From an uncultured Lachnospiraceae bacterium (GTDB lineage: Bacteria; Bacillota; Clostridia; Lachnospirales; Lachnospiraceae), in the NCBI GenBank assembly GCA_948688495.1, contig CAPQSW010000010.1, positions 16,789 through 80,788 on the forward strand: a stretch of DNA of 64,000 bases, read 5' to 3'. The notes under the pieces are model-generated. The model was not told where the DNA came from and ran no database searches. It was given only the letters and a program-made list of their open reading frames with translations. Numbering within the stretch: the stretch's first letter is position 1; each line of letters opens with the position of its first letter. A program made the position numbers and the translations under genes. Shown piece by piece: positions 26,760-34,843 of the stretch.

Positions 26760-28619
26760 TTAAACGACTAACTGAGCAATATAGGATACGCTGTTATAAT
26801 CGCTATCCCAGTCCCCATTGATTCCCTGGACTGTACCAAAGAACTGCAGGCTTCCATTTTTATTGGTCCTATGCGTTAATCCCGCGTTCTGCTTGAAGTA
26901 AACCCACGGCTTGCCTTCTCCGATTGCCCCTACCTCCAGGTTGGGCGTAATCACCTGCTGTCCGTTCCATCTGCATTTGATATTGGAGAATGTGGCGTTT
27001 ACGCTGTCCCCATTTAACCTTGCACATGCCTCAAGCCTTAAATAACATGTTTCTCTTACCAGGTTGGGCTGGTCAAAGCTTCCAATATACTTATAGTCCA
27101 CATATACATTTCCATGTCCGTTCCGGTCAACGGTCATCATCAGATGATAGGTCTTATTCAACTCTAAGGATACATCCCCGGGTCTTGTATAAACCTGGCC
27201 GCCTGCAGCATTGGAAGAAACGTTCTCAATCAACGCCATCGTTTTCCACGTATATGGAGCCACTGCATGCTGGTCATACTGCATACCGAATGATACGGCA
27301 GACGTCGGGGTAGCCATAACAAATTTTGCATGGTAACCAGTACCGGTACCAGTAAGCTTTACATCACCTTCTATCGCCAGATAAGCCGGCGTATTCTCAA
27401 TGGTTGCTCCCGGATCTACTTTCACTTTTACGGCTTTTCCAAAATCCGTATAAATTTTCTTCTTGCCGCTCTTTTTGTAAGCCCTTACTTTATAGTAGTA
27501 AGTGCCGCCTTCTTTGTCTTTGAATACTTTCTTCACTTTTTTTCCTGATGTCAGGGTAGCAGCCTTCTTATAGCTGCCCTTGCTTCCTGTCCTGCACCAG
27601 ATCTCATATCCAGAAGCTTTGGCTGATTTCTTAAAGGATACCGTGACATCCCTCACCTTAGCCTTTGCCTTTACACTGGCAGGTGTTTTCACAATGTAAG
27701 TACTCGCTACTTTGCTGTAGGCGCCCTTTGCACTGCCGTTATAGGCAATCACCTTGTAGTATGCCGTTTTCCCCACCGGCGCCTTCTTATCGGTGTAACT
27801 CGTCTTCTTTCCTTCGCCAAGCTTCTTAAAACCGGTGGATTTGTTCTTAACGGAACGGTAAACCACATATTTCGTTGCATTCGGAGCTTTCTTCCAAGTG
27901 ATGCTCACGGTTTTCTTACCTTTCCAGGTCACCTTTACAGAAGCCGGCTTGCCTGGTACCTTTACCAGCCCGTTGATTGCATCGTTAAGAGCCTTTACTG
28001 CATTGTCCACTTCGTCTTTCGTTGCATTCTCTTTACCATTTACCATATTTGCCGCTTTAAGCGCTGTCTCAAGCTTACTCCAGCTATCCGCTGAATAATC
28101 TGCCTTTTTCAGCTGTCCTGCTGTGCCCATCGTCGCTGCAAGCGTTGTCTTATCGGCCTTCTTCACCAGTCCGACTATTGCTGCCTGAAGATTGCTTACT
28201 GCCGTATCCACTTCTTCCTTTGTTGCATCCGCTTTCTCGTTCACGTCCTTCGCATTCTGAAGGGCTGTTGCAAACTTTGTCCAGCTTTGTGCCAAATAGT
28301 CTGCTTCTTTCAGCTTTTCCGCCTCGCCAATTACTGTCGAAAGCGCTGTCTTGTCAACCGCATCTGCCCCCTCTGCCCTTTCTTCATGTATTCTTTCTAG
28401 TTCAACCTTCTCGTCGGTTACTTCTGCCTCCGGTTCAACTGTCTCGTCGGTTACTTCTGCCTCCGGTTCGTCTGTCTCATCCGTTACCTCTGCTTCCAGA
28501 GCATCTGCCTCAGCTGCATAAAGCACCGGAATCCCTTGAAAAGACATTCCCGTCAGCACAAGCGCCGATATCAGAACACACAGGAAAACCCTTTGTAACA
28601 TATTGTTTCTCTTTTTCAC
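26760..28619 (-). CDS. Secreted FIVAR/FN3 protein with C-terminal lectin-like domain
   Basis: The start is taken as GTG 28619 (VKKRNNMLQRV), with AAAGGTGG upstream. A signal peptide (VFLCVLISALVLTGMSF to VLYAA) is followed by an acidic part with three 11-residue repeats of the type EAEVTDETVEP (~40-72). Two FIVAR repeats (~85-222; LKEADYLAQSWTKF and LKKADYSADSWSKL) come next, then two basic FN3-like domains (~225-400), then ~210 residues of beta-sandwich character (HAKFVMATPTSAVSFGMQYD, YHLMMTVDRNGHGNVYVDYK) like concanavalin-type lectin modules. No catalytic residues are evident and no LPXTG is present. It likely binds glycan at the surface. It is preceded by the best promoter of the locus. 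Confidence 0.82.
   Translation of the reverse strand: MKKRNNMLQRVFLCVLISALVLTGMSFQGIPVLYAAEADALEAEVTDETDEPEAEVTDETVEPEAEVTDEKVELERIHEERAEGADAVDKTALSTVIGEAEKLKEADYLAQSWTKFATALQNAKDVNEKADATKEEVDTAVSNLQAAIVGLVKKADKTTLAATMGTAGQLKKADYSADSWSKLETALKAANMVNGKENATKDEVDNAVKALNDAINGLVKVPGKPASVKVTWKGKKTVSITWKKAPNATKYVVYRSVKNKSTGFKKLGEGKKTSYTDKKAPVGKTAYYKVIAYNGSAKGAYSKVASTYIVKTPASVKAKAKVRDVTVSFKKSAKASGYEIWCRTGSKGSYKKAATLTSGKKVKKVFKDKEGGTYYYKVRAYKKSGKKKIYTDFGKAVKVKVDPGATIENTPAYLAIEGDVKLTGTGTGYHAKFVMATPTSAVSFGMQYDQHAVAPYTWKTMALIENVSSNAAGGQVYTRPGDVSLELNKTYHLMMTVDRNGHGNVYVDYKYIGSFDQPNLVRETCYLRLEACARLNGDSVNATFSNIKCRWNGQQVITPNLEVGAIGEGKPWVYFKQNAGLTHRTNKNGSLQFFGTVQGINGDWDSDYNSVSYIAQLVV
28404..28499. repeat. Three 33-base tandem repeats inside the FIVAR protein gene
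   Basis: The bases encoding the acidic EAEVTDE units repeat with a 33-base period, three copies; the first two are almost identical in DNA and the third has synonymous changes. Such repeats may vary in copy number between strains. They code for a flexible, negatively charged linker just after the signal peptide. Confidence 0.75.
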
Positions 28620-28692
28620 AATTATTAGCCACCTTTCTTTATCTTGAGATTCTCTTTTGTCATCAATAATGTGCAAAATAACTGTCGTTTCT

Positions 28693-28721
28693 ATTATACT
28701 GCCGTGCTATCATATTGTCAA
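28693..28721 (-). promoter_or_regulatory. Full-consensus sigma-A-type promoter upstream of the FIVAR protein gene
   Basis: On the minus strand TTGACA (28721-28716), exactly 17 bases, then TATAAT (28698-28693): both hexamers are perfect. It lies in the gap between the DUF5722 gene stop (28762) and the GTG at 28619, leaving a leader of about 65 bases. It should be the strongest start of transcription inside the polysaccharide locus. Confidence 0.8.
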
Positions 28722-28761
28722 CCTTGCCCATCCGCTGACTGTCCACTGTACAAGGCATCCT

Positions 28762-31680
28762 CTACTTTGAACGGTACATGCTGTAAATCCTGCGCGACTG
28801 AAAACCTGGCACAAGCTGATTCCAGGAAGTTATGCCGATCAGTCCCAGATAATGATTTGTATATTGAAAGGTCTTCTTCGTATCCATATACTTATACACT
28901 GCAAAGGCTTCTTTTCCCGCAATTCCCATTGACAGGTCTTGGGCCACCTCTATCGGATGGTCGTAGTAGCTGCGGATGATAAATGCATCCACCATAGGAT
29001 CGCATGCCGCAATGTAATAGCTGGCTGCTATCGCCGCCGCCTGGTTTGCCTGCCCCCAGCTGGAGCTATATCCCTGCTCTGACAAGATAATCCTCACAGA
29101 AGATCCGTATGTCTTTTTCATATATCCCGTCAGGACATGCAGGTTTTTCATCGTTATATGAGGACTGTTCTCATCATAGGTAATGCCATACCCATCCCAG
29201 AAATTCGTATATGTCAGCGGCGCAGAATAGGCATGGTACGCAAGATTCCACTTCAATCCCTTTTGTATTTTCTTTAAGTTAGACACAAAGGCAGCAATGG
29301 AGGATTTCACCGTGTACCCGCCTGCCACTGAGGTATTCCAACTGTTGTCCATGCAGATGAACACGCGTGCATTGGAATACTGGCTGCGCACCGCATAATA
29401 CAAGGCGCGAAACGCATGCGCATAGGCATTGAAATAAGACTGGCTCGACATATACCCTGCATAATTCCACATACTTGGAATGTTGATTTCATTTCCCAGA
29501 ATCCAGTTCGATACATAACAACTCTTCTTGCCAAATATACTGCCCAGATAACAGAACGCCGCCTCCATCTTTTCCCTTGACGCATTGTCACGCACATTCC
29601 AGGTATAGAAATTAGCAGCCCCCCAGACTCTTGCCCTGGAATCAATCAAATCCGTCTGTCCGTCTACCCAGGTCAGCAGAATCTGCATTGTTACATTAAT
29701 TCCCTTTTTGTTGCATTCCGATACAATCTTGCGGTGATAATCCATACGATTGAAATAATATGTCTTCCCATTGTACTTATAGGGCACGGTGGCATCCACA
29801 AACAATTGGGAAGCTGTTACATTCAGGAAACTATTCTTGGCCCCGCATGCTTCCAGTTCCTTTGTATTTTGCCAGCTATCCCAGAACTGCATGCCCTTTT
29901 TTGTCTTCCCCAGTTTATATTTCGACTTGTTCTTTGCCGCTTTCTCTGGATTCTTCACAAAGGAAGCCTTGCTGACAAGATAATATTTTCCTTTCTTCTT
30001 TACAGCGATTCCAAACATCGCCGTAGCATATCCCTGGTTCTCTGAGGTTTTCAATGTAAAGCTAAGCTTTTTCTTTTTGAAGGCTTTTTTTGCCATCTTA
30101 TACGGCTTCCCGCTGTATGGGCTTACATACACAAGATAATAACGGTCGTCCGAGCTTGCCACCCGTTTTTTCACGGTGGCGCTGACTTTGATTTTCCCTG
30201 TCGCCGCTGCCTTGCATGTCTTAATTACCGCATACTTTGTACTCGGCTTGCGTGTGCACTTTACCCATTTTGCATAATATGTTTTATTCCCGCTGCTCCC
30301 CTTTTTCACCTCGCTGACGCGCTTTTTTAGTTTCTTATCCTTATACCAGCCGTCAAAATCATAGCCTTTCCTTGTCGGAGCCGGCAGAGAAAATGTATTC
30401 GTCGTGATACTGTAGCTTTTCTTTGCACTTGCAGAAAGCTTTCCTTTATTGGTCTTGTACTTAATCGTGTATTTTGCAAGCTTCCACTTCGCATAGAGCG
30501 TCACCGTACCCCCGGCTTTTGTGGTAAGCGTCTTGACCTGGGCGCCGCTCTTATAGGTCTTGCCTTTTCCATCCTGCCTCGTGTTCCATCCGACAAATGT
30601 GTATCCTGCCCGCTTATAGTGGTTCACACCCAGCTTGCTGGCTGTACCATATACATGACGGGTAAACGGTACCTTTCCACTCTTTGAACCATTGCCATTG
30701 TACTGGACCAGGTAGGAATTTCCCTTCCACATGGCATAGAGCACGACGGTGCTCCCCTCCTGCTGATTCTCAAAAAGTACCTTCTCCTTATCTTGATAAC
30801 CTTTTCCTTTTCCGTCTTTTCTGGTATTCCATCCGGTGAACACATAACCGGCTCTAGTGTACTTGTTCTTCGACAGCTTTTTGCTCTTACCACAGGAAAA
30901 TGCCTCGTCTTCCATCTTCCCGCTTCCACCGTTGGCATCAAAATGTACTTTATATTTTCCGAGCCGCCACACTGCCTTCAGTACTACTGTTGCGTTTTCC
31001 TCGTCTGCGAGATTCTTTACTGTCGAATTCTCCTGATAGATCCCGACACCTTCCTGTTCCCATCCAACCAGTACATAATTTGTTTTGTAACATTCACTAT
31101 GGGAAAGCAGCACTTCCTCATCATAATTTACCTGTAGTTTTGTCGGTGTTTCTCCCTTGCCTCCATTCAAATCAAACTGTATGTAGTATGTAATCGGTGT
31201 CCAGGAAGCAGACAGAACCATATCCGCCTCCACCTTTTGTTCAAAATCATAATACGTTCCTGCTTCGTCCAGCCAGCCCTGGAAGAAATAACCTTTTCTG
31301 TGGACCTCAACAACTGCGCTGGCGTCCACTGCCATCCCTTCCTCCACCTGCATGGAAAAACTGCTCTCATTTTCTTCTGTATATCCTCCATTGAGGTCAA
31401 ACTCAACCTTATACTTTGTAACTTCATCCTCCCCCGGTTCACTTTCCCCTGGTTCACTCTCCCCTGGTTCACTTTCTCCCGGTTCACCTTCCCCTGGTTC
31501 ACTTTCTCCTGGTTCATTTCCTTCCAGTTCTTCTCCCTGCACATCCCCGCTTTGTGTACTTTCTTCCTGTGCGTGCTCCGTGACGTTTTCCTGCGCATCC
31601 ATTGCATAGAGATAGCTTCCATCCATAGTAAACAGCAGCGCGGCCGCCAGCAGCACACATAATATCCTCTTCATCTTCAT
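28762..31680 (-). CDS. Secreted DUF5722 glycosidase-like protein with five InlB-type B repeats
   Basis: The start is ATG 31680 (MKMKRILCVLL) after AAAAGGGATAATGGG. The 972-residue product has a signal peptide ending near DGSYLYA, a Glu/Pro-rich linker of EPGES repeats (~50-80), then five B repeats (~85-470; each with a GGYTEEN-like start and a GW motif such as FTGWNTRKDGKGKG). A catalytic-type DUF5722 region (~480-965) contains NWILGNEINI (~730) and IILSEQGY (~867), the positions expected for acid/base and nucleophile glutamates of a TIM-barrel hydrolase. Activity is inferred. There is no LPXTG. The gene follows wzx and lies in the glycan locus, so it may trim or remodel the exported polymer. 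Confidence 0.85.
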   Translation of the reverse strand: MKMKRILCVLLAAALLFTMDGSYLYAMDAQENVTEHAQEESTQSGDVQGEELEGNEPGESEPGEGEPGESEPGESEPGESEPGEDEVTKYKVEFDLNGGYTEENESSFSMQVEEGMAVDASAVVEVHRKGYFFQGWLDEAGTYYDFEQKVEADMVLSASWTPITYYIQFDLNGGKGETPTKLQVNYDEEVLLSHSECYKTNYVLVGWEQEGVGIYQENSTVKNLADEENATVVLKAVWRLGKYKVHFDANGGSGKMEDEAFSCGKSKKLSKNKYTRAGYVFTGWNTRKDGKGKGYQDKEKVLFENQQEGSTVVLYAMWKGNSYLVQYNGNGSKSGKVPFTRHVYGTASKLGVNHYKRAGYTFVGWNTRQDGKGKTYKSGAQVKTLTTKAGGTVTLYAKWKLAKYTIKYKTNKGKLSASAKKSYSITTNTFSLPAPTRKGYDFDGWYKDKKLKKRVSEVKKGSSGNKTYYAKWVKCTRKPSTKYAVIKTCKAAATGKIKVSATVKKRVASSDDRYYLVYVSPYSGKPYKMAKKAFKKKKLSFTLKTSENQGYATAMFGIAVKKKGKYYLVSKASFVKNPEKAAKNKSKYKLGKTKKGMQFWDSWQNTKELEACGAKNSFLNVTASQLFVDATVPYKYNGKTYYFNRMDYHRKIVSECNKKGINVTMQILLTWVDGQTDLIDSRARVWGAANFYTWNVRDNASREKMEAAFCYLGSIFGKKSCYVSNWILGNEINIPSMWNYAGYMSSQSYFNAYAHAFRALYYAVRSQYSNARVFICMDNSWNTSVAGGYTVKSSIAAFVSNLKKIQKGLKWNLAYHAYSAPLTYTNFWDGYGITYDENSPHITMKNLHVLTGYMKKTYGSSVRIILSEQGYSSSWGQANQAAAIAASYYIAACDPMVDAFIIRSYYDHPIEVAQDLSMGIAGKEAFAVYKYMDTKKTFQYTNHYLGLIGITSWNQLVPGFQSRRIYSMYRSK
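31436..31516. repeat. Six-copy 15-base tandem repeat encoding EPGES units
   Basis: GGTTCA recurs at 31436, 31451, 31466, 31481, 31496 and 31511, a strict 15-base period, with near-identical sequence between. On the minus strand it encodes a Glu-Pro-Gly-Glu-Ser linker after the signal peptide of the DUF5722 protein. The short unit is prone to slippage, which would keep the frame. Confidence 0.85.
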
Positions 31681-31756
31681 CCCATTATCCCTTTTCTTTA
31701 AAACAACTATTGACAACTCCTATGGCTGATTTATTGATATATGCCTAAACCGTTCA

Positions 31757-33172
31757 TCACCTCCCCCGTACCAATCCAATGACCGTTTTTATCTGCCTGT
31801 GAAAACACAAAAGACAAATCACCACACTACAGGCAAAATAAAGAAAAAATGCACGTATCGGCTCTGTATCCCTGAGAGCAAAAAATACTGTAAGGCTCGC
31901 TAGAATGCAGATATATCTTGCAGCATATCCCCCAAAAGAAATCTTTAACTGGCGGATAAAGATTCTATCGGTTACAACATACCAGATGACAAATGACAAA
32001 AGACTTGCCACCGCAATATAAATGTAATCCCTGAAAATCAGGTATGCCGCTACGTTCAAGAGAAACGATATGGCAATGGCAAAGACATTATTTTGTGTGT
32101 ATGACTTAATCAGCTTTAATACCTTAAAATAATTCCCGCATACCAGCGTAATCAACGCACGGAACACCACAGTCCCGAATAGGATTTCTATCACCGGAAT
32201 ACTCGGTATAAATTTATCGAGCCATTCCAGGATAATAAACTTCACTGCATAAAATGCCAGCATGGAAAATACCGCCACAGTCACCAGCATGTCGCTCATC
32301 AACGTATAATACTCCGCATATTTATCCTGCGAGACACGCACAAGATATGGATAAACCAGATTCGATACCACACTGATCAGCGTATAAATTCCCGTTATAA
32401 CAGACACCGCAAAAGAATACATGGCAAAATCCGTCTGGCTGAACAGGTTATCCACGAATATGCTGTCTATGCCCAGAATAATGATCCCTATAAACTCGCT
32501 GAGCATCAGGAAAAACCCGCTTTTTATCAGTGGGAGAAACCCTGTTTCGGAAAGCGGGGCGCCACTGCCCCACACAATCTGCCTGTTCTGGCACATAACA
32601 ATTGCCATACACAGGAAATTGCATACCGTAAGGAGCACTAAAACGATGATATAATCGTACCATCCAAATAATATGATAAACAGCACCATAGCCAGATTCA
32701 GGACATTCTGCAGATAAGTAACGTAACTGTCGATGACAAAACGCTTGGTAAACTGGTTGATGGAAGAATAAAACCACTTAATATTGATGAGCGGGATATT
32801 GATGATTACAAAGGCAAAAGCGATCACCTTATCTGCCTCCATAAAAAAACCACCGGCAAACAATAGTATGGAAAGCCCTGCTACAACCAGCCCCTGCAAT
32901 AGCGCCATGGCATAACTGTAAGTACGGAAAATCTTCACAGGTAACTGCTCTACATCCAGATTTCCATATTTCAGGTAAATGCCGTTTACAAGTCCAAAGT
33001 GAAAAAATCCGGCATATGCAATATATAACATGTACACCCTGTAATAAGCATAATCCTGTATACTGAGTTTTTTGGGCAGAATAAATCCCAAAAATAATGC
33101 AACCAGTATTGTGAGCACATTACTGCTCACCACCATAAAAACATTTTTCAGATTCTGTCTTCCCTGCTTCAA
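31757..33172 (-). CDS. wzx: Wzx-type polysaccharide flippase (MOP superfamily)
   Basis: The 471-residue protein has twelve or more membrane helices and begins NVFMVVSSNVLTILVALFLG, like Wzx/MATE translocases, with LVNGIYLKYG and YPYLVRVSQ segments. It would flip undecaprenyl-diphosphate-linked oligosaccharides. The start is a TTG at 33172 with only a weak ribosome site, and no ATG fits before the first helix. A flippase beside two ABC exporters means several glycans may be handled by this locus. No Wzy polymerase is recognised in the window. Confidence 0.85.
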   Translation of the reverse strand: MKQGRQNLKNVFMVVSSNVLTILVALFLGFILPKKLSIQDYAYYRVYMLYIAYAGFFHFGLVNGIYLKYGNLDVEQLPVKIFRTYSYAMALLQGLVVAGLSILLFAGGFFMEADKVIAFAFVIINIPLINIKWFYSSINQFTKRFVIDSYVTYLQNVLNLAMVLFIILFGWYDYIIVLVLLTVCNFLCMAIVMCQNRQIVWGSGAPLSETGFLPLIKSGFFLMLSEFIGIIILGIDSIFVDNLFSQTDFAMYSFAVSVITGIYTLISVVSNLVYPYLVRVSQDKYAEYYTLMSDMLVTVAVFSMLAFYAVKFIILEWLDKFIPSIPVIEILFGTVVFRALITLVCGNYFKVLKLIKSYTQNNVFAIAISFLLNVAAYLIFRDYIYIAVASLLSFVIWYVVTDRIFIRQLKISFGGYAARYICILASLTVFFALRDTEPIRAFFLYFACSVVICLLCFHRQIKTVIGLVRGR

Positions 33173-33196
33173 TTTTATAATCCACGCTTTCTATTT

Positions 33197-34843
33197 CTAT
33201 TTGAGGCCAAACCTGCCATCTTCCTCACACAGATTCACATTATATGCCATATCTCCCTGTTTCCAGCGTTCCCCCCACCGCTGCTTTAACTGCTGAAACT
33301 CCTTTGCCTCTATCGTATAATCCCAGCGAAAACCTCTGGCACACAGAATCCTCGTCTCAGGATCTGTCACCGCCTCATAGCCTTCGGTCAAAAGCCTTGC
33401 AAAAAAATCAGCCTCCCTTGCCGGAAAGGAAAGGGATTCATCAAATTTTCCTGCCCTCTGCCACGCCTCTTTGGACAAGAGTGTAAAATCCAAGGCAAGC
33501 GTGCTGACATTCCCAGCAACGGCTGCCCGGCGAAAGTAGCCCTGGTAAGATTTTGGCAATCCCTCAAACAGAGGATGCACGCTCCCTTTCGTGGATACCA
33601 TCATGCCATTCTGCAGCACTTTCCTCCTGGTATCCAGGAAAATTCCGGTAACAGCGCCTACCCGTTCCTCCTGGCAGAACGCCAGCAGACGTTCCAGCCA
33701 ATCCCCCTTTTCCGGCATCATCTTGTCACTCGCAAGCAATATATAATCCGCCTTGGTAAGCTCTATCTCATTATTCCCATGCTTTTTGGCACAATGCCAG
33801 ATTACGTCGGTATATTCTGAAACTTCCGTCTGCCGCTTCAATTGCTCCAACTGCTCTGTGCTCGATGCAAGAACCGTTACGCTCATTTTTTTATTCCGCT
33901 GGTAAGTTACCCGGTAGAAACCTAAATCTTTCATCAGCTCTACCTTGGCTTTTATATTCTGACTCTCCAGGTAGTCACAGATTGCTTTCTTTCCATTCTC
34001 GTAGGCATAAAGCTTGGAAGCCGGATTATGAGAAGTAGACGACGCATGGATGCGCCAATGGTACAGAATCTTTGGAATATGATAAAACCTAGCTCCATTC
34101 CTTCTGCACCGCAGTACAAATTCATGGTCCTGGGCGCCATCATAGTCGCTGTTCAACCCTCCTGCCTTCTCTAAGATTTCTCTTGAGAATAGCAGGAAGT
34201 GGCAGATATAATTATTTCTCCTTAAAAGTTCTTCGTTGAAATCCGATTTAAAATAAGGCTCGCAATACTCCCTAGAATCCCCCTCCATCTTATCCTCATC
34301 GGAATAGAGCACATCAGGTCTTTCCTCCGCCTCATTGAGCGCCTTTACCATCTCATACAAGGCATTCGGCGTAAGCAGGTCGTCGTGGTCAAGAAGCCCC
34401 AGATACTCCCCCTTTGCCATTTCAAATCCCCGGTTCGTATTTTCAGATATCCCCTCGTTTTTCAGAAGACGTTTGTAAGAGATACGGCTGTCCTGATAAG
34501 ATGATACTATTTTTTCCACACAATCTGAGTCACTTCCATCCGCTATACATACCTCAAGATTCTCGTAGGTCTGGCCTAATACGGAATCCAAAAGCTGACG
34601 CAGAAAATTCTCCGCTGTTTCATACGCAGGCACAACAATACTGATCAGGGGCGAAAACTCCCACTGTTTCCTGCGCTGTTCCCTAAGCTCCTGCTCGCTT
34701 TGGAAATATCTGCTGCGGTTTTTCCGATAGCTGCGCGTCCTGGATTTAAGACTGCACCATTCCAGGAAACGGTAATAAAAGCCCTTGATTCCATACTGCC
34801 TGAGTAACCGCATGCCCATGCCTGCCAGTGCCCTAACGTCCAT
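33197..34843 (-). CDS. Tandem-type GT2 glycosyltransferase with degenerate second domain
   Basis: The first domain (~50-300) shows LISIVVPAYETAEN, CIADGSDSDC, LLDHDDLLTPNALYE, SDEDK and YHWRIH, all of which keep the active-site pattern and are close to the first domain of the enzyme at 24842-26683. The second half (~310-548) keeps the general layout (DYILLASDKMMPEKGDW, FTLLSKEAWQRAGKFDE) but has ASD where the paralogue has NDD. That suggests loss of catalysis in the second domain. GGAGG stands seven bases before the ATG. The upstream membrane protein gene overlaps its start by 11 bases. Confidence 0.86.
   Translation of the reverse strand: MDVRALAGMGMRLLRQYGIKGFYYRFLEWCSLKSRTRSYRKNRSRYFQSEQELREQRRKQWEFSPLISIVVPAYETAENFLRQLLDSVLGQTYENLEVCIADGSDSDCVEKIVSSYQDSRISYKRLLKNEGISENTNRGFEMAKGEYLGLLDHDDLLTPNALYEMVKALNEAEERPDVLYSDEDKMEGDSREYCEPYFKSDFNEELLRRNNYICHFLLFSREILEKAGGLNSDYDGAQDHEFVLRCRRNGARFYHIPKILYHWRIHASSTSHNPASKLYAYENGKKAICDYLESQNIKAKVELMKDLGFYRVTYQRNKKMSVTVLASSTEQLEQLKRQTEVSEYTDVIWHCAKKHGNNEIELTKADYILLASDKMMPEKGDWLERLLAFCQEERVGAVTGIFLDTRRKVLQNGMMVSTKGSVHPLFEGLPKSYQGYFRRAAVAGNVSTLALDFTLLSKEAWQRAGKFDESLSFPAREADFFARLLTEGYEAVTDPETRILCARGFRWDYTIEAKEFQQLKQRWGERWKQGDMAYNVNLCEEDGRFGLK

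Noticed and set aside
31436..31516. Possible CRISPR or regulatory repeat from the 15-base units
   Set aside because: The repeat is in frame within a coding region and has no spacers.
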